Assembly (NCBI RefSeq): GCF_051020955.1
Contig: NW_027476250.1
Coordinates: 124,001-188,000, forward strand
DNA length: 64,000 nt
Reading direction: 5' to 3'
Source of the DNA: Megalopta genalis
Taxonomy: Eukaryota; Arthropoda; Insecta; Hymenoptera; Halictidae
A program made the position numbers and the translations under genes. Below the pieces are notes generated by a model. It saw nothing but the letters and a program-made list of their open reading frames with translations. It was not told where the DNA came from and did not search any database. Each line of letters begins with the position of its first letter. The stretch's first letter is position 1. Shown in pieces: positions 38,171 through 51,364 of this stretch.

Positions 38171-41100
38171 ATTTGTAGGTAAATCATGTGTTTCGTTTGG
38201 ATTTGAAGCTACACCTTCAACATCGCTTTGATTTGAAGCTAAATCATGTGTTTTGCATGGATTTGATGCTAACTCGTTTGTTTCCCTTGCATTTGAAGTT
38301 ATTTCAGTTATATCGCAAGTATCTGATGCTAAATCATGCGTTTCGCTTGGATTTGAAGCTAAACCTTCTACATCGCATTGATTTGTAGCTAAATCATGTG
38401 TTTCGCATGGATTTGATGCTAACTCATTTGTTTACCCTGCATTTGAAGCTATATCAGTTATATCGCAAGTATCTGATGCTAAGTCATTTGTTTCGCATGG
38501 ATTTGAAGCTAAACCTTCTACATCGCATTGATTTGAAGCTAACTCGTTCGTTTCGCCTGCATTTGATGCTATATCACTTATATCGCTAGTTTTTGAAGGT
38601 AAATCATTTGTTTCGCATGGATTTGAAGCTAATCCTTCTACATCGCATTGATTTGAAGCTAAATCATGCGTTTCGCTTGGATTTGAAGCTGTACCTTCTA
38701 CATCTCTTTGATTTGAAGCTAAATCATGTGTTTTGCATGGATTTGAAGCTAACTCGTTTGTTACCCCTGCATTTGAGGCTATATCAGTTATATGGCAAGT
38801 ATCTGATGCTAAATCATTTGTTTCGCATGAATTTGAAGCTAAACCTTCTACATCGCATTGATTTGCAGCTAAATCACGTGTTTCGCATGGATTTGTAGCT
38901 ATCCCGTTTGATTCGTCTGCATTTGCAGCTACATCACTTATATCCCAAGTGTTTGGAGGTAAATCATTTGTTTCGCATGGATTTGAAGCTAAACCTTCTA
39001 CATCGCATTGATTTGAAGCTAAAACATGTGTTTCGCTTGGATTTGAAGCTAAACCTTCTACATCGCATTGATTTGAAGCTAAATCATGTGTTTCGTTTGG
39101 ATTTGAAGCTACACCTTCAACATCGCTTTGATTTGAAGCTAAATCATGTGTTTTGCATGGATTTGATGCTAACTCGTTTGTTTCCCTTGCATTTGAAGTT
39201 ATTTCAGTTATATCGCAAGTATCTGATGCTAAATCATGCGTTTCGCTTGGATTTGAAGCTAAACCTTTTACATCGCATTGATTTGCAGCTAAATCATGTG
39301 TTTTGCATGGATTTGAAGCTAACCCGTTTGTTTCCCCTGCATTTGAGGCTATATCAGTTATATTGCAAGTATCTGATGCTAAATCATTTGTTTCGCATGG
39401 ATTTGAAGCTATAGCACCTATATCCCATGTGTTCGCAGCTCAATCTTTTGTTTCGCATGGATCTGAAGCTAAACCTTCTACATCCCATTAATTTGAAGCT
39501 AAATCATATGTTTCGCATGGATATGGAGCTAACTCGTTTGTTTCTCCTGCATTTGAAGCTATATCACTTATATTGCAAGTATCTGAACCTAAATCATTTG
39601 TTTCGCATGGATTTGAAGATAAGCCTCCTACTTCGCATTGATTTGTAGCTAAATCATGCGTACCGCATGGATTTTGAAGCTAACTCGTTCGTTTCGCCTG
39701 CATTTGATGCTATATCACTTATATCGCTAGTGTTTGAAGGTAAATCATTTGTTTCGCATGGATTTGAAGCTAATCCTTCTACATCGCATTGATTTGAAGC
39801 TAAATCATGCGTTCCGCTTGGATTTGAAGCTATACCTTCTACATCTCTTTGATTTGAAGCTAAATCATGTGTTTTGCATGGATTTGAAGCTAACTCGTTT
39901 GTTTCCCCTGCATTTGAGGCTATATCAGTTATATGACAAGTATCTGATGCTAAATCATTTGTTTCGCATGGATTTGAAGCTATAGCACCTATATCCCATG
40001 TGTTCGTAGCTCAATCTTTTGTTTCGCATGGATCTGAAGCTAAACCTTCTACATCCCATTAATTTGAAGCTAAATCATATGTTTCGCATGGATATGGAGC
40101 TAACTCGTTTGTTTCTCCTGCATTTGAAGCTATATCACTTATATTGCAAGTATCTGAACCTAAATCATTTGTTTCGCATGGATTTGAAGATAAGCCTCCT
40201 ACTTCGCATTGATTTGTAGCTAAATCATGCGTACCGCATGGATTTTGAAGCTAACTCGTTTGTTCCGTCTGCATTTTAAGCTATATCACTTATATCCCAA
40301 TTGTTTGAAGCTAAATCATTTGTTTCGCATGGATTTGAAGCTAATCCTTCTACATGGCATTGAATTGAAGCTAAATCATGCGTTTCGCTTGGATTTGAAG
40401 CTATACCTTCTACATCTCTTTGATTTGAAGCTAAATCATGTGTTTTGCATGGATTTGAAGCTAACTCGTTTGTTTCCCCTGCATTTGAGGCTATATCAGT
40501 TATATGGCAAGTATCTGATGCTAAATCATGCGTTTCGCATGGATTTGAAGCTATAGCACCTATATCCCATGTGTTCGTAGCTCAATCTTTTGTTTCGCAT
40601 GGATCTGAAGCTAAACCTTCTACATTCCATTAATTTGAAGCTAAATCATATGTTTCGCATGGATATGGAGCTAACTCGTTTGTTTCTCCTGCGTTTGAAG
40701 CTATATCACTTATATTGCAAGTATCTGAACCTAAATCATTTGTTTCGCATGGATTTGAAGCTAAACCTTCTACATCGTATCGATTTGAAGAAAAATGATA
40801 TGTATCGAATGGATTTTGAAGCTACCCCGTTTGATTCGTCTCCATTTGCAGTTATATCACTTATATCACAAGTGTTTGAAGCTAAATCATTTGTTTCGCA
40901 TGGATTTGTAGCTAAACCTTCTAAATCGCATTGATTTGTAGGTAAATCATGTGTTTCGTTTGGATTTGAAGCTACACCTTCAACATCGCTTTGATTTGAA
41001 GCTAAATCATGTGTTTTGCATGGATTTGATGCTAACTCGTTTGTTTCCCTTGCATTTGAAGTTATTTCAGTTATATCGCAAGTATCTGATGCTAAATCAT

Positions 41101-43944
41101 GCGTTTCGCTTGGATTTGAAGCTAAACCTTCTACATCGCATTGATTTGCAGCTAAATCATGTGTTTCGCATGGATTTGATGCTAACTCATTTGTTTCGCA
41201 TGGATGTGAAGCTAAACCTTCTACATCGCATTGATTTGAAGCGAAATCGTGTGTTTTGCATGGACCTTATGCTAACTCGTTTGTTTCCACTGCATTTGAA
41301 TCTATATCACTTATATCGCATGTATCTGATGCTAAATCATTTGTTTCGCATGGATTTGAAGCTAAACCTTCTACATAGCATTGATTTGAAGCTTAATAAT
41401 GTGTTTTGCTTGGAATTAAAGCTAACTCGTTTGTTTCCCCTGCATTTGAAGCATATATCACTTCTATCGCAAGTATCTAAAGCTAAATCATTTCTTTTGC
41501 ATGGATTTGAAGCTAAACCTTCTACATAGCATTGGTTTGAAGCTTAATAATGTGTATTGCTTGGATATGAAGCTAACTCGTTTGTTTCCCCGTACATTTG
41601 TAGCTATATCTCTTATATCGGAACAATCTGATGCTAAATTATTTGTGTCGCATCGATTTGAAGCTAAACCTTCCACATATCATTGATTTAAAGCTTAATA
41701 ATGTGTCTTGCATGGAGTTGAAGCTAACTCGTTCGTTTCCCCTGCATTTGAAGCTATATCACTTATATCGCAAGTATCTGATGCTAAATCATTTGCTTCG
41801 CAAGGATTTGAAGCTAATCATTCTACACCGCATTGATTTGAAGCTTAATCATGTGTTTTGCATGGATTTGAAGCTACCTCGCTTGTTTGCCCTGCATTTG
41901 AAGCTGTATCACTTATATCGCAAGCATCTGAAGCTAAATCATTTGTGTCTCATGGATTTGAACCTACATCATCTACATATCATTGATTTGCAGCTGAATC
42001 ATGTGTTTCGCATGGATTTGAAGCTAACTCGTTTGTTTCGTCTGCATTTGAAGCTATACCACTTTTATCCCAAGTGTTTGATGCTAAATCATTTGTATCG
42101 CATGGATTGGAAGCTAATCCTTCTACTTCGCATTGATTTAAAGCTAAATCATGTGTTTCGCTTGGATTTGAAGCTAATCCTTCTACATCGCATTGATTTG
42201 AAGATAAATCATGTGTTTTGGTATGATTTCATGCTAACTCGTTCGTTTCGCCTGCATTTGATGCTATATCCCTTATATCGCAAGTATCTGAAGCTAAATC
42301 ATTTGATTCGCATGGATTTGTAGCTAAACCTTCTACATCATATTGATTTGAAGCTAACTCATTTGTTTCGCATGGATTTGAAGCTAAACATTCTACATCG
42401 CATGGATTTGAAGCTAAGCCTTCTATTTCGCATGGATTTAAAGGTAATGATGTGTATCGCATGCATATTGAAGCTAACTCGTTTGATTCGTCTGCATTTG
42501 AAGCTATATCACTTATATCACAAGTGTTTGAAGCTAAATCATTTGTCTCGCATGGATTTGAATCTAAACCTTCTATATCGCATTCATTTGAAGCTAAATC
42601 ATGCGTTTCGCTTGGATTTGAAGCTATACCTTCTACATCTCTTTGATTTGAAGCTAAATCATGTGTTTTGCATGGATTTGAAGCTAACCCGTTTGTTTCC
42701 CCTGCATTTGAGGCTATATCAGTTATATGGCAAGTATCTGATGCTAAATCATTTGTTTCGCATGGATTTGAAGCTATAGCACCTATACCCATGTGTTCGT
42801 AGCTCAATCTTTTGTTTCGCATGGATCTGAAGCTAAACCTTCTACATCCCATTAATTTGAAGCTAAATCATATGTTTCGCATGGATATGGAGCTAACTCG
42901 TTTGTTTCTCCTGCATTTGAAGCTATATCACTTATATTGCAAGTATCTGAACCTAAATCATTTGTTTCGCATGGATTTGAAGATAAGCCTCCTACTTCGC
43001 ATTGATTTGTAGCTAAATCATGCGTACCGCATGGATTTTGAAGCTAACTCGTTCGTTTCGCCTGCATTTGATGCTATATCACTTATATCGCTAGTGTTTG
43101 AAGGTAAATCACTTGTTTCGCATGGATTTGAAGCTAATCCTTCTACATCGCATTGATTTGAAGCTAAATCATGCGTTCCGCTTGGATTTGAAGCTATACC
43201 TTCTACATCTCTTTGATTTGAAGCTAAATCATGTGTTTTGCATGGATTTGAAGCTAACTCGTTTGTTTGCCCTGCATTTGAGGCTATATCAGTTATATGG
43301 CAAGTATCTGATGCTAAATCATTTGTTTCGCATGGATTTGAAGCTATAGCACCTATATCCCATGTGTTCGTAGCTCAATCTTTTGTTTCGCATGGATCTG
43401 AAGCTAAACCTTCTACATCCCATTAATTTGAAGCTAAATCATATGTTTCGCATGGATATGGAGCTAACTCGTTTGTTTCTCCTGCGTTTGAAGCTATATC
43501 ACTTATATTGCAAGTATCTGAACCTAAATCATTTGTTTCGCATGGATTTGAAGCTAAACCTTCTACATCGTATCGATTTGAAGAAAAATGATATGTATCG
43601 AATGGATTTTGAAGCTACCCCGTTTGATTCGTCTCCATTTGCAGTTATATCACTTATATCACAAGTGTTTGAAGCTAAATCATTTGTTTCGCATGGATTT
43701 GTAGCTAAACCTTCTAAATCGCATTGATTTGTAGGTAAATCATGTGTTTCGTTTGGATTTGAAGCTACACCTTCAACATCGCTTTGATTTGAAGCTAAAT
43801 CATGTGTTTTGCATGGATTTGATGCTAACTCGTTTGTTTCCCTTGCATTTGAAGTTATTTCAGTTATATCGCAAGTATCTGATGCTAAATCATGCGTTTC
43901 GCTTGGATTTGAAGCTAAACCTTCTACATCGCATTGATTTGTAG
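38171..43944. repeat. Third, shortened copy of the right part of block L
   Basis: Aligns with about 31140-38388 in steps: offset 7,085 at 38225-38840, 6,875 from 38841 (a 210-bp loss that fuses two units at gaatttgaagctaaacc), 7,026 from about 40951, and 5,556 from about 42350 on. The last change equals exactly one 1,470-bp tandem member, so this copy has one where block L copy 2 has two. Base differences include ctagtttttgaagg near 38587 for ctagtgtttgaagg. Confidence 0.87.
42229..42852 (-). other. Fifth copy of the 207-codon minus-strand decapeptide frame
   Basis: Same frame as 36673-37296 (offset 5,556). The single remaining member of the 1,470-bp pair in this block carries it. Confidence 0.1.
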
Positions 43945-44304
43945 CTAAATCATGTGTTTCGCCTGCATTTGATGCTATATCACTTATATCGCTAGTTTTT
44001 GAAGGTAAATCATTTGTTTCGCATGGATTTGAAGCTAATCCTTCTACATCGCATTGATTTGAAGCTAAATCATGCGTTTCGCTTGGATTTGAAGCTGTAC
44101 CTTCTACATCTCTTTGATTTGAAGCTAAATCATGTGTTTCGCTTGGATTTGAAGCTAAACCTTCTACATCGCATTGATTTGAAGCTAAATCGTGTGTTTT
44201 GCATGCATTTGATGCTAACTCGTTTGTTTCTCCTGCATTTGAAGCTATGTCACTTATATCGCAAGTATCTGAACCTAAATCATTTGTTTCGCATGGATCT
44301 GAAG
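43945..44304. repeat. Transition segment with a further 150-bp loss
   Basis: 43999-44110 still aligns with 38593-38704 (offset 5,406), 150 bp less than just upstream, because five units are missing near 43960. It then changes to the gtgtttcgcttggatttg lineage shared with 54.2 kb. Only ordinary 30-mers are present. Confidence 0.75.
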
Positions 44305-46948
44305 CTAAACCTTCTACATCCCATTCATTTGAAGCTAAATCATATGTTTCGCATGGATATGGAGCTCACTCGTTTGTTTCTCCTGCGTTTGAAGCTATAT
44401 CACTTATATTGCAAGTATCTGAACCTAAATCATTTGTTTCGCATGGATTTGAAGCTAAACCTTCTACATCGCATTGATTTGCAGCTAAATCACGTGTTTC
44501 GCATGGATTTGTAGCTATCCCGTTTGATTCGTCTGCATTTGCAGCTATATCACTTATATCCCAAGTGTTTGGTGGTAAATCATTTGTTTCGCATGGATTT
44601 GAAGCTAAACCTTCTACATCGCATTGATTTGAAGCTAAATCATGTGTTTCGCTTGGATTTGAAGCTAAACCTTCTACATCGCATTGATTTGAAGCTAAAT
44701 CGTGTGTTTTGCATGCATTTGATGCTAACTCGTTTGTTTCTCCTGCATTTGAAGCTATGTCACTTATATCGCAAGTATCTGAACCTAAATCATTTGTTTC
44801 GCATGGATTTGAAGCTAATCATTCTACACGGCATTGATTTGAAGCTTAATCATGTGTTTTGCATGGATTTGAAGCTACCTCGCTTGTTTGCCCTGCATTT
44901 GAAGCTGTATCACTTATATCGCAAGTATCTGAAGCTAAATCATATGTGTCTCATGGATTTGAACCTACACCATCTACATATCATTGATTTGCAGCTGAAT
45001 CATGTGTTTCGCATGGATTTGAAGCTAACTCGTTTGTTTCGTCTGCATTTGAAGCTATACCACTTTTATCCCAAGTGTTTGATGCTAAATCATTTGTATC
45101 GCATGGATTTGAAGCTAAACCTTCTACATCATATCGATTTGAAACTAAATGATATGTATGGCATGGATTTGAAGCTATCCCATTTGATTCGTCTGCATTT
45201 GCAGCTATATCACTTATATCGCTAGTATCTGAACCTAAATCGTTTGTTTCGCATGAATTTCAAGCTAAGCCTTCTACTTCGCATGAATTTAAAGCTAAAT
45301 GATATGTGTCGCATGGATTTTGAAGCTAACTAGTTTGATTCGTCTGCATTGGAAGCTATATCACTTATATCCCAAGTATTTGATGCTAAATCATTTGTTT
45401 CGCATGGATGTGAAGCTAAACCTTCTACATCGCATTGATTTGAAGCTAAATCATGTGTTTCGCTTGGATTTGAAGCTAAACCTTCTACATCGTATCGATT
45501 TGAAGCAAAATGATATGTATCGCATGGCTTTTGAAGCTACCCCGTTTGAATCGTCAGCATTTGCAGCTATATCACTTATATCACAAGTGTTTGAAGCTAA
45601 ATCATTTGTCTCGCATGGATTTCAATCTAAACCTTCTACATCCCATTCATTTGAAGCTAAATCATATGTTTCGCATGGATATGGAGCTCACTCGTTTGTT
45701 TCTCCTGCGTTTGAAGCTATATCACTTATATTGCAAGTATCTGAACCTAAATCATTTGTTTCGCATGGATTTGAAGCTAAACCTTCTACATCGCATTGAT
45801 TTGCAGCTAAATCACGTGTTTCGCATGGATTTGTAGCTATCCCGTTTGATTCGTCTGCATTTGCAGCTATATCACTTATATCCCAAGTGTTTGGTGGTAA
45901 ATCATTTGTTTCGCATGGATTTGAAGCTAAACCTTCTACATCGCATTGATTTGAAGCTAAATCATGTGTTTCGCTTGGATTTGAAGCTAAACCTTCTACA
46001 TCGCATTGATTTGAAGCTAAATCGTGTGTTTTGCATGCATTTGATGCTAACTCGTTTGTTTCTCCTGCATTTGAAGCTATGTCACTTATATCGCAAGTAT
46101 CTGAACCTAAATCATTTGTTTCGCATGGATTTGAAGCTAATCATTCTACACGGCATTGATTTGAAGCTTAATCATGTGTTTTGCATGGATTTGAAGCTAC
46201 CTCGCTTGTTTGCCCTGCATTTGAAGCTGTATCACTTATATCGCAAGTATCTGAAGCTAAATCATATGTGTCTCATGGATTTGAACCTACACCATCTACA
46301 TATCATTGATTTGCAGCTGAATCATGTGTTTCGCATGGATTTGAAGCTAACTCGTTTGTTTCGTCTGCATTTGAAGCTATACCACTTTTATCCCAAGTGT
46401 TTGATGCTAAATCATTTGTATCGCATGGATTTGAAGCTAAACCTTCTACATCATATCGATTTGAAACTAAATGATATGTATGGCATGGATTTGAAGCTAT
46501 CCCATTTGATTCGTCTGCATTTGCAGCTATATCACTTATATCGCTAGTATCTGAACCTAAATCGTTTGTTTCGCATGAATTTCAAGCTAAGCCTTCTACT
46601 TCGCATGAATTTAAAGCTAAATGATATGTGTCGCATGGATTTTGAAGCTAACTAGTTTGATTCGTCTGCATTGGAAGCTATATCACTTATATCCCAAGTA
46701 TTTGATGCTAAATCATTTGTTTCGCATGGATGTGAAGCTAAACCTTCTACATCGCATTGATTTGAAGCTAAATCATGTGTTTCGCTTGGATTTGAAGCTA
46801 AACCTTCTACATCGTATCGATTTGAAGCAAAATGATATGTATCGCATGGCTTTTGAAGCTACCCCGTTTGAATCGTCAGCATTTGCAGCTATATCACTTA
46901 TATCACAAGTGTTTGAAGCTAAATCATTTGTCTCGCATGGATTTCAAT
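44305..46948. repeat. 1,322-bp direct tandem duplication
   Basis: 44305-45626 and 45627-46948 are adjacent copies at a constant offset of 1,322 bp, and no difference was noticed in the parts compared. The join near 45627 fuses caatctaaacc to ttctacatcccattc, which creates a hybrid unit absent from other places. The block includes the marker catcatatcgatttgaaact. Confidence 0.88.
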
Positions 46949-49900
46949 CTAAACCTTCTATATCGCATTCATTTGAAGCTAAATCATGTGCTTCGCTTGT
47001 ATTTGAAGCTATACTTTCTACATCGCTTTGATTTGTGAGCTAAATCATGTGTTTTGCTTGGATTTGATGCTAACTCGTTTGTTTCACCTGCATTTGAAGC
47101 TACATCAGTTATATCGCAAGTATCTGATGCTAAACCATTTGTTTTGCATGGATTTGAAGCTAAACCTTCTACATCGCATTGATTTGCAGCTAAATCATGT
47201 GTTTCGCATGGATTTGAAGCTAACTCGTTCGTTTCGTCTGCATTTGATGCTATATCACTTATATCGCAAGTGTTTGAAGCTAAATAATTTGTATCGCATG
47301 GATTTGAAGCTAAACATTCTACATCATATCGATTTGAAACTAAATGATATGTATCGCATGGATTTTGAAGCTATCCCATTTGATTCGTCTGCATTTGCAG
47401 CTATATCACTTATATCACATGTGTTTGAAGCTAAATCATTTGTTTCGCATGGATTTGAAGCTAAACCTTCTACATCGCATTGATTTGAAGATAAATTATG
47501 TGTTTCGCATGGATTTGACGGTAACTCGTTAGTTTCGCCTGCATTTGAAGCTATATGACTTATATCGCAAGTATCTGAACCTAAATCATTTGTTTCGCAT
47601 GAATTTGAAGCTAAGCCTTCTACTTCGCATGGATTTAAAGCTAAATGATGTGTGTCGCATGGATTTAAAAGCTAACTCATTTGATTCGTCTGCATTTGAA
47701 GCTATATCACTTATATCCCAAGTGTTTGATGCTAAATCATTTGTTTCGCACGGATTTGAAGCTAAACCTTCTACATCGCATTGATTTACAACTAAATCAT
47801 GTGTTTCGCATGGATTTGAAGCTAACTCGTTTGTTTCGCCTGCATTTGAAGCTATATCACGTATATCCCACGTGTTTGAATCTCATTCATTTGCTTCGCT
47901 TGGATTTGAAGTTAATCCTTCTACATCGCAGTGATTTGAAGCTAAATCATGTGATTCGCTTGGATTGGAAGCTAACTTGTTTATTTCGTCTGCATTTGAA
48001 GCTGTGTCACTTATATCGCAAGTATCTGATGCTAAATCATTTGTGTCTCATGGATTTGAACCTAAACAGTCTACACAGCATTGATTTGTAGCTAAATCAT
48101 GTTTTTCGCATGGATTTGAAGCTAACTCGTTTGTTTCGTCTGCATTTGAAGCTATATCACATATATCCCAAGTGTTTGAAGCTCAATCATTTGGTTCGCT
48201 TGGATTTGAAGCTAATCCTTCTACATCGCATTGATTTGAAGCTAAATCATGTGTTTTACATGAATTTGAAGCTAACTCGTTTGTTTCCTCTACAATTGAA
48301 GCTATATCACTTATATCGCAAGTATCTAAAGCTAAATCATTTGTGTCGCCTGGACTTGAAGTTAAACCTTCTACATAGCATTGATTTGAAGCTTAATAAT
48401 GTGTTTTGCTTGGAAATAAAGCTAACTCGTTTGTTTCGTCTGCATTTGAAGCATGTATCACTTATATTGCAAGTATCTAAAGCTAAATCATTTGTTTCGC
48501 ATGGATTTGAAGCTAAACCTTCTACATAGCATTGGTTTGAAGCGTAATCATGTGTCTTGCATGGATTTGAAGCTAACTCGTTTGTTTCCCCTGCATTTGA
48601 AGCTATATCACTTATATCGCACGTATCTGATGCTAAATCATTTGCTTCGCATGGATTTGAAGCTAATCATTCTACACCGCATTGCTTTGAAGCTTAATCA
48701 TGTGTTTTGCATGGATTTGAAGCTACCTCGCTTGTTTCCCCTGCATTTGAAGCTGTATCACTTATATCGCAAGTATCTGAAGCTAAATCATTTGTGTCTC
48801 ATGGATTTGAAGCTAAACCTTCTACATAGCATTGATTTGCAGCTAAATCATGTGTTTCGCTTGGATATGAAGCTAACTCGTTTGTTTCCGTCTGCATTTG
48901 AAACTATATCACTTATATCCAAAGTGTTTGAAGTTAAATCATTTGTTTCGCATGGATTTGAAGCTAATCCTTCTACATAGCATTGATTTGAAGCTTAATC
49001 ATGTGTTTCGCATGGATTTGAAGCTAACTCGTTAGTTTCGTCCGCATTTAAAGCTATATCACTTATATCGCTAGTATCTGAAGCTAAATCATTTTTTCGC
49101 ATGGATTTGAAGCTAAACTTTCTACATCGCATTGATTTGAAGATAAATCATGTGATTCGCTTGGATTGGAAGCTAACTCGTTTGTTTCGTCTGCATTTGA
49201 AGATATATCACTTAAATCGCAATTGTTTGAAGATAAATCATTTGTTTCGCATGGATTTGAAGCTATATCACTTATATCCCAAGCGTTTGAAACTAAATCA
49301 TTTGTTTCGCATGGATTTGAAGCTAAACCTTCATACATCGCATTGCTTTGAAGCTAAATCATGTGTTTCGCATGGATTTGAAGCTAACTCGTTTGCTTCG
49401 TCTGCATTTGAAGCTATATCACTTAAATCCCACGTGTTTGAAGCTCAATCATTTGTTTCCCATGGATTTGAAGCTAAACCTTCTACATCGCATTGATTTG
49501 AAGCTAAATCACGTGATTCGTTTGGATTTGAAGCTAATCCTTCTACATCGCATTGATTTGAAGCTAAATCATGTGATTCGCTTGGATTTGAAGCTAACTC
49601 GTTAGTCTCGTCTGCATTTGAAGCTATATCACTTATATCGCTAGTATCTAAGGCTAAATCATTTGTTTCGCACGGATTTGAAGCGAAACCTTCTACATCG
49701 CATTGATTTGCAACTAAATCATGTGTTTCGCATGGATTTGAAGCTAACTCGTTTGTTTCGTCTGCATTTGAAGCTATATCACTTATATCCCAAGCGTTGA
49801 AAGTAAATTATTTGTTTCGCATGGATTTGAAGCTAAATCTTCCACATCGCACTGCTTTGAAGCTAAATCATGTGATTCGCTTGGATTTGAAGCTAACTCG

Positions 49901-50013
49901 TTTGTTTCGTCTGTATTTGACGCTATATCACTTATATCGGTAGTATATGAAGCTAAATCATTAGTGTCTCATGGATTAGAAGCGAAACCTTCTACATAGC
50001 ATTGATTTGAAGC

Positions 50014-50679
50014 TTAATCATGTGTTTTGTATGGATTTGAAGCTAACTCGTTTGTTTCCGCTGCATTTGAAGCTATATCACTTATATCCCAAGTGTTTGA
50101 AGCTAAATCATTTGTATCGCATGGATTTGAAGCTATGTCACTTATATCGCAAGTATCTGATGCTAAATAAATTGTTTCGCATGTAGTTGATGCTAGACCT
50201 TCTACATCGCATTGATTTGACGATAAATCATGTGTTTCGCTTGGATATGAAGCTAACTCGTTTGGTTCGTCGGCATTTGAAGCTATATCACGTATATCAC
50301 AAGTATCCGAAGCAAAATCATTTGTGTCACATGGATTTGAAGCTATCTCGTTTGTTTCGTCTGTATTTGAAGATATATCACTTATAGCGCAAGTATCTGA
50401 AGCTAAATCATTGGTTTCCCATGTAGTTGAAGCTAAACCTTCTACATAGCATTCATTTGAAACTAAATCATGTGTTTCGCTTGGATTTGAAGCTAATCCT
50501 TCTACATCGCATTGATTTGCAGCTAAATCATGTGTTTCGCATAGATTTGAAGCTAAACCTTCTACATCGCATTGATTTGAAGCTAAATCATGTGATTCGC
50601 TTGAATTTGAAGCTAATTCGTTTGTTTCGCTTGCATTTGAAGCTATATCACTAACAATCGAAAGTATTTGAAACCACAT
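50014..50679 (-). other. Longest minus-strand decapeptide frame (221 codons), probably not a gene
   Basis: About twenty uninterrupted decads such as NSSESHDLAS, NQCDVEGLAS and TCDISDIASN follow a nine-residue start (MWFQILSIV) that comes from the divergent DNA at 50650-50679. It is hydrophilic, acidic and Asn/Ser-rich with one Cys in most decads, and has no signal peptide, although the first nine residues are hydrophobic. It is the best uninterrupted run of this frame in the window. Evidence against a gene: no Met in the consensus, no promoter seen, frame lost on both sides, and no third-position bias between unit types. Confidence 0.15.
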
Positions 50680-51364
50680 CAGATGTGTCGCATGGATTTG
50701 GAGCTACACCTTCTACATCGCATAGATTTGAATCTTAATCATGTGTTTCGCATGGATTTGAAGCTAATTGGTTTGTTGCGCAAGCAGTTGAAGCTATATC
50801 ACCTACATCCGAAGTGTTTGAAGCTCAATCATTTGTCCCGCATGGATTTGAAGCTAAATCATCTACTTCGCATTGACTTGAAGCTAAACCATGTGTTTCG
50901 CAAGGATTTGGAGCTAACTCGTTTGTTTCGTCTGCATTTGAAGCTATATCTCTTATATCCCAAGTGTTTGAAGCTAAATCATTTGTTTCGCATGGATTTG
51001 AAGCTATGTCACTTATATCGCAAGTATCTGATGCTAAATAAATTGTTTCGCATGTAGTTGATGCTAGATCTTCTACATCGCATTGATTTGACGATAAATC
51101 ATGTGATTCGCTTGGATATGAAGCTAACTCGTTTGGTTCGTCGGCATTTGAAGCTATATCACGGATATCACAAGTATCCGAAGCAAAATCATTTGTGTCA
51201 CATGGATTTGAAGCTATCTCGTTTGTTTCGTCTGTATTTGAAGATATATCACTTATAGCGCAAGTATCTGAAGCTAAATCATTGGTTTCCCATGTAGTTG
51301 AAGCTAAACCTTCTACATAGCATTCATTTGAAACTAAATCATGTGTTTCGCTTGGATTTGAAGC
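50041..51364. repeat. 453-bp repeat pair spaced by 871 bp
   Basis: 50041-50493 matches 50912-51364 at an offset of 871 bp (29 x 30 + 1), with the divergent island between them. The same piece is part of segment A at 811-1117 and recurs at 59021. It carries the recognisable variants gcatgtagttgatgctag and cgtcggcatttgaagc. Confidence 0.82.
50640..50880. repeat. Divergent island of degenerate 30-mers
   Basis: The 30-bp rhythm is still detectable, but the units carry many private changes: ctaacaatcgaaagtatttg, aaaccacatcagatgtgtcg, gaatcttaatc, aattggtttgttgcgcaagc, acctacatccgaagtg and catttgtcccgc. I found no second copy of this combination elsewhere in the window. It has escaped the homogenisation seen around it, so it may be an old fragment or a remnant of the array edge. 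No coding or RNA feature is recognised. Confidence 0.7.

Larger units (their letters stand above)
49032..50921. repeat. 63-unit stretch present only in block R copy 1
   Basis: Sequence on both sides continues in copy 2 (58885) without it: left flank offset 9,853 bp, right flank offset 7,963 bp, difference 1,890 = 63 x 30. It contains parts related to segment A (49577-49990 resembles 1-380) and one member of an 871-bp spaced pair (50041-50493 and 50912-51364). Whether it was gained in copy 1 or lost from copy 2 is not decided by the sequence. Confidence 0.85.

Noticed and set aside
50014..50679. Pentapeptide-repeat protein
   Set aside because: Leu/Ile and Cys alternate five residues apart in the minus frame, but the family pattern of Ala-Asp/Asn-Leu followed by two variable residues is not followed at both positions, and the unit is a ten-residue one.
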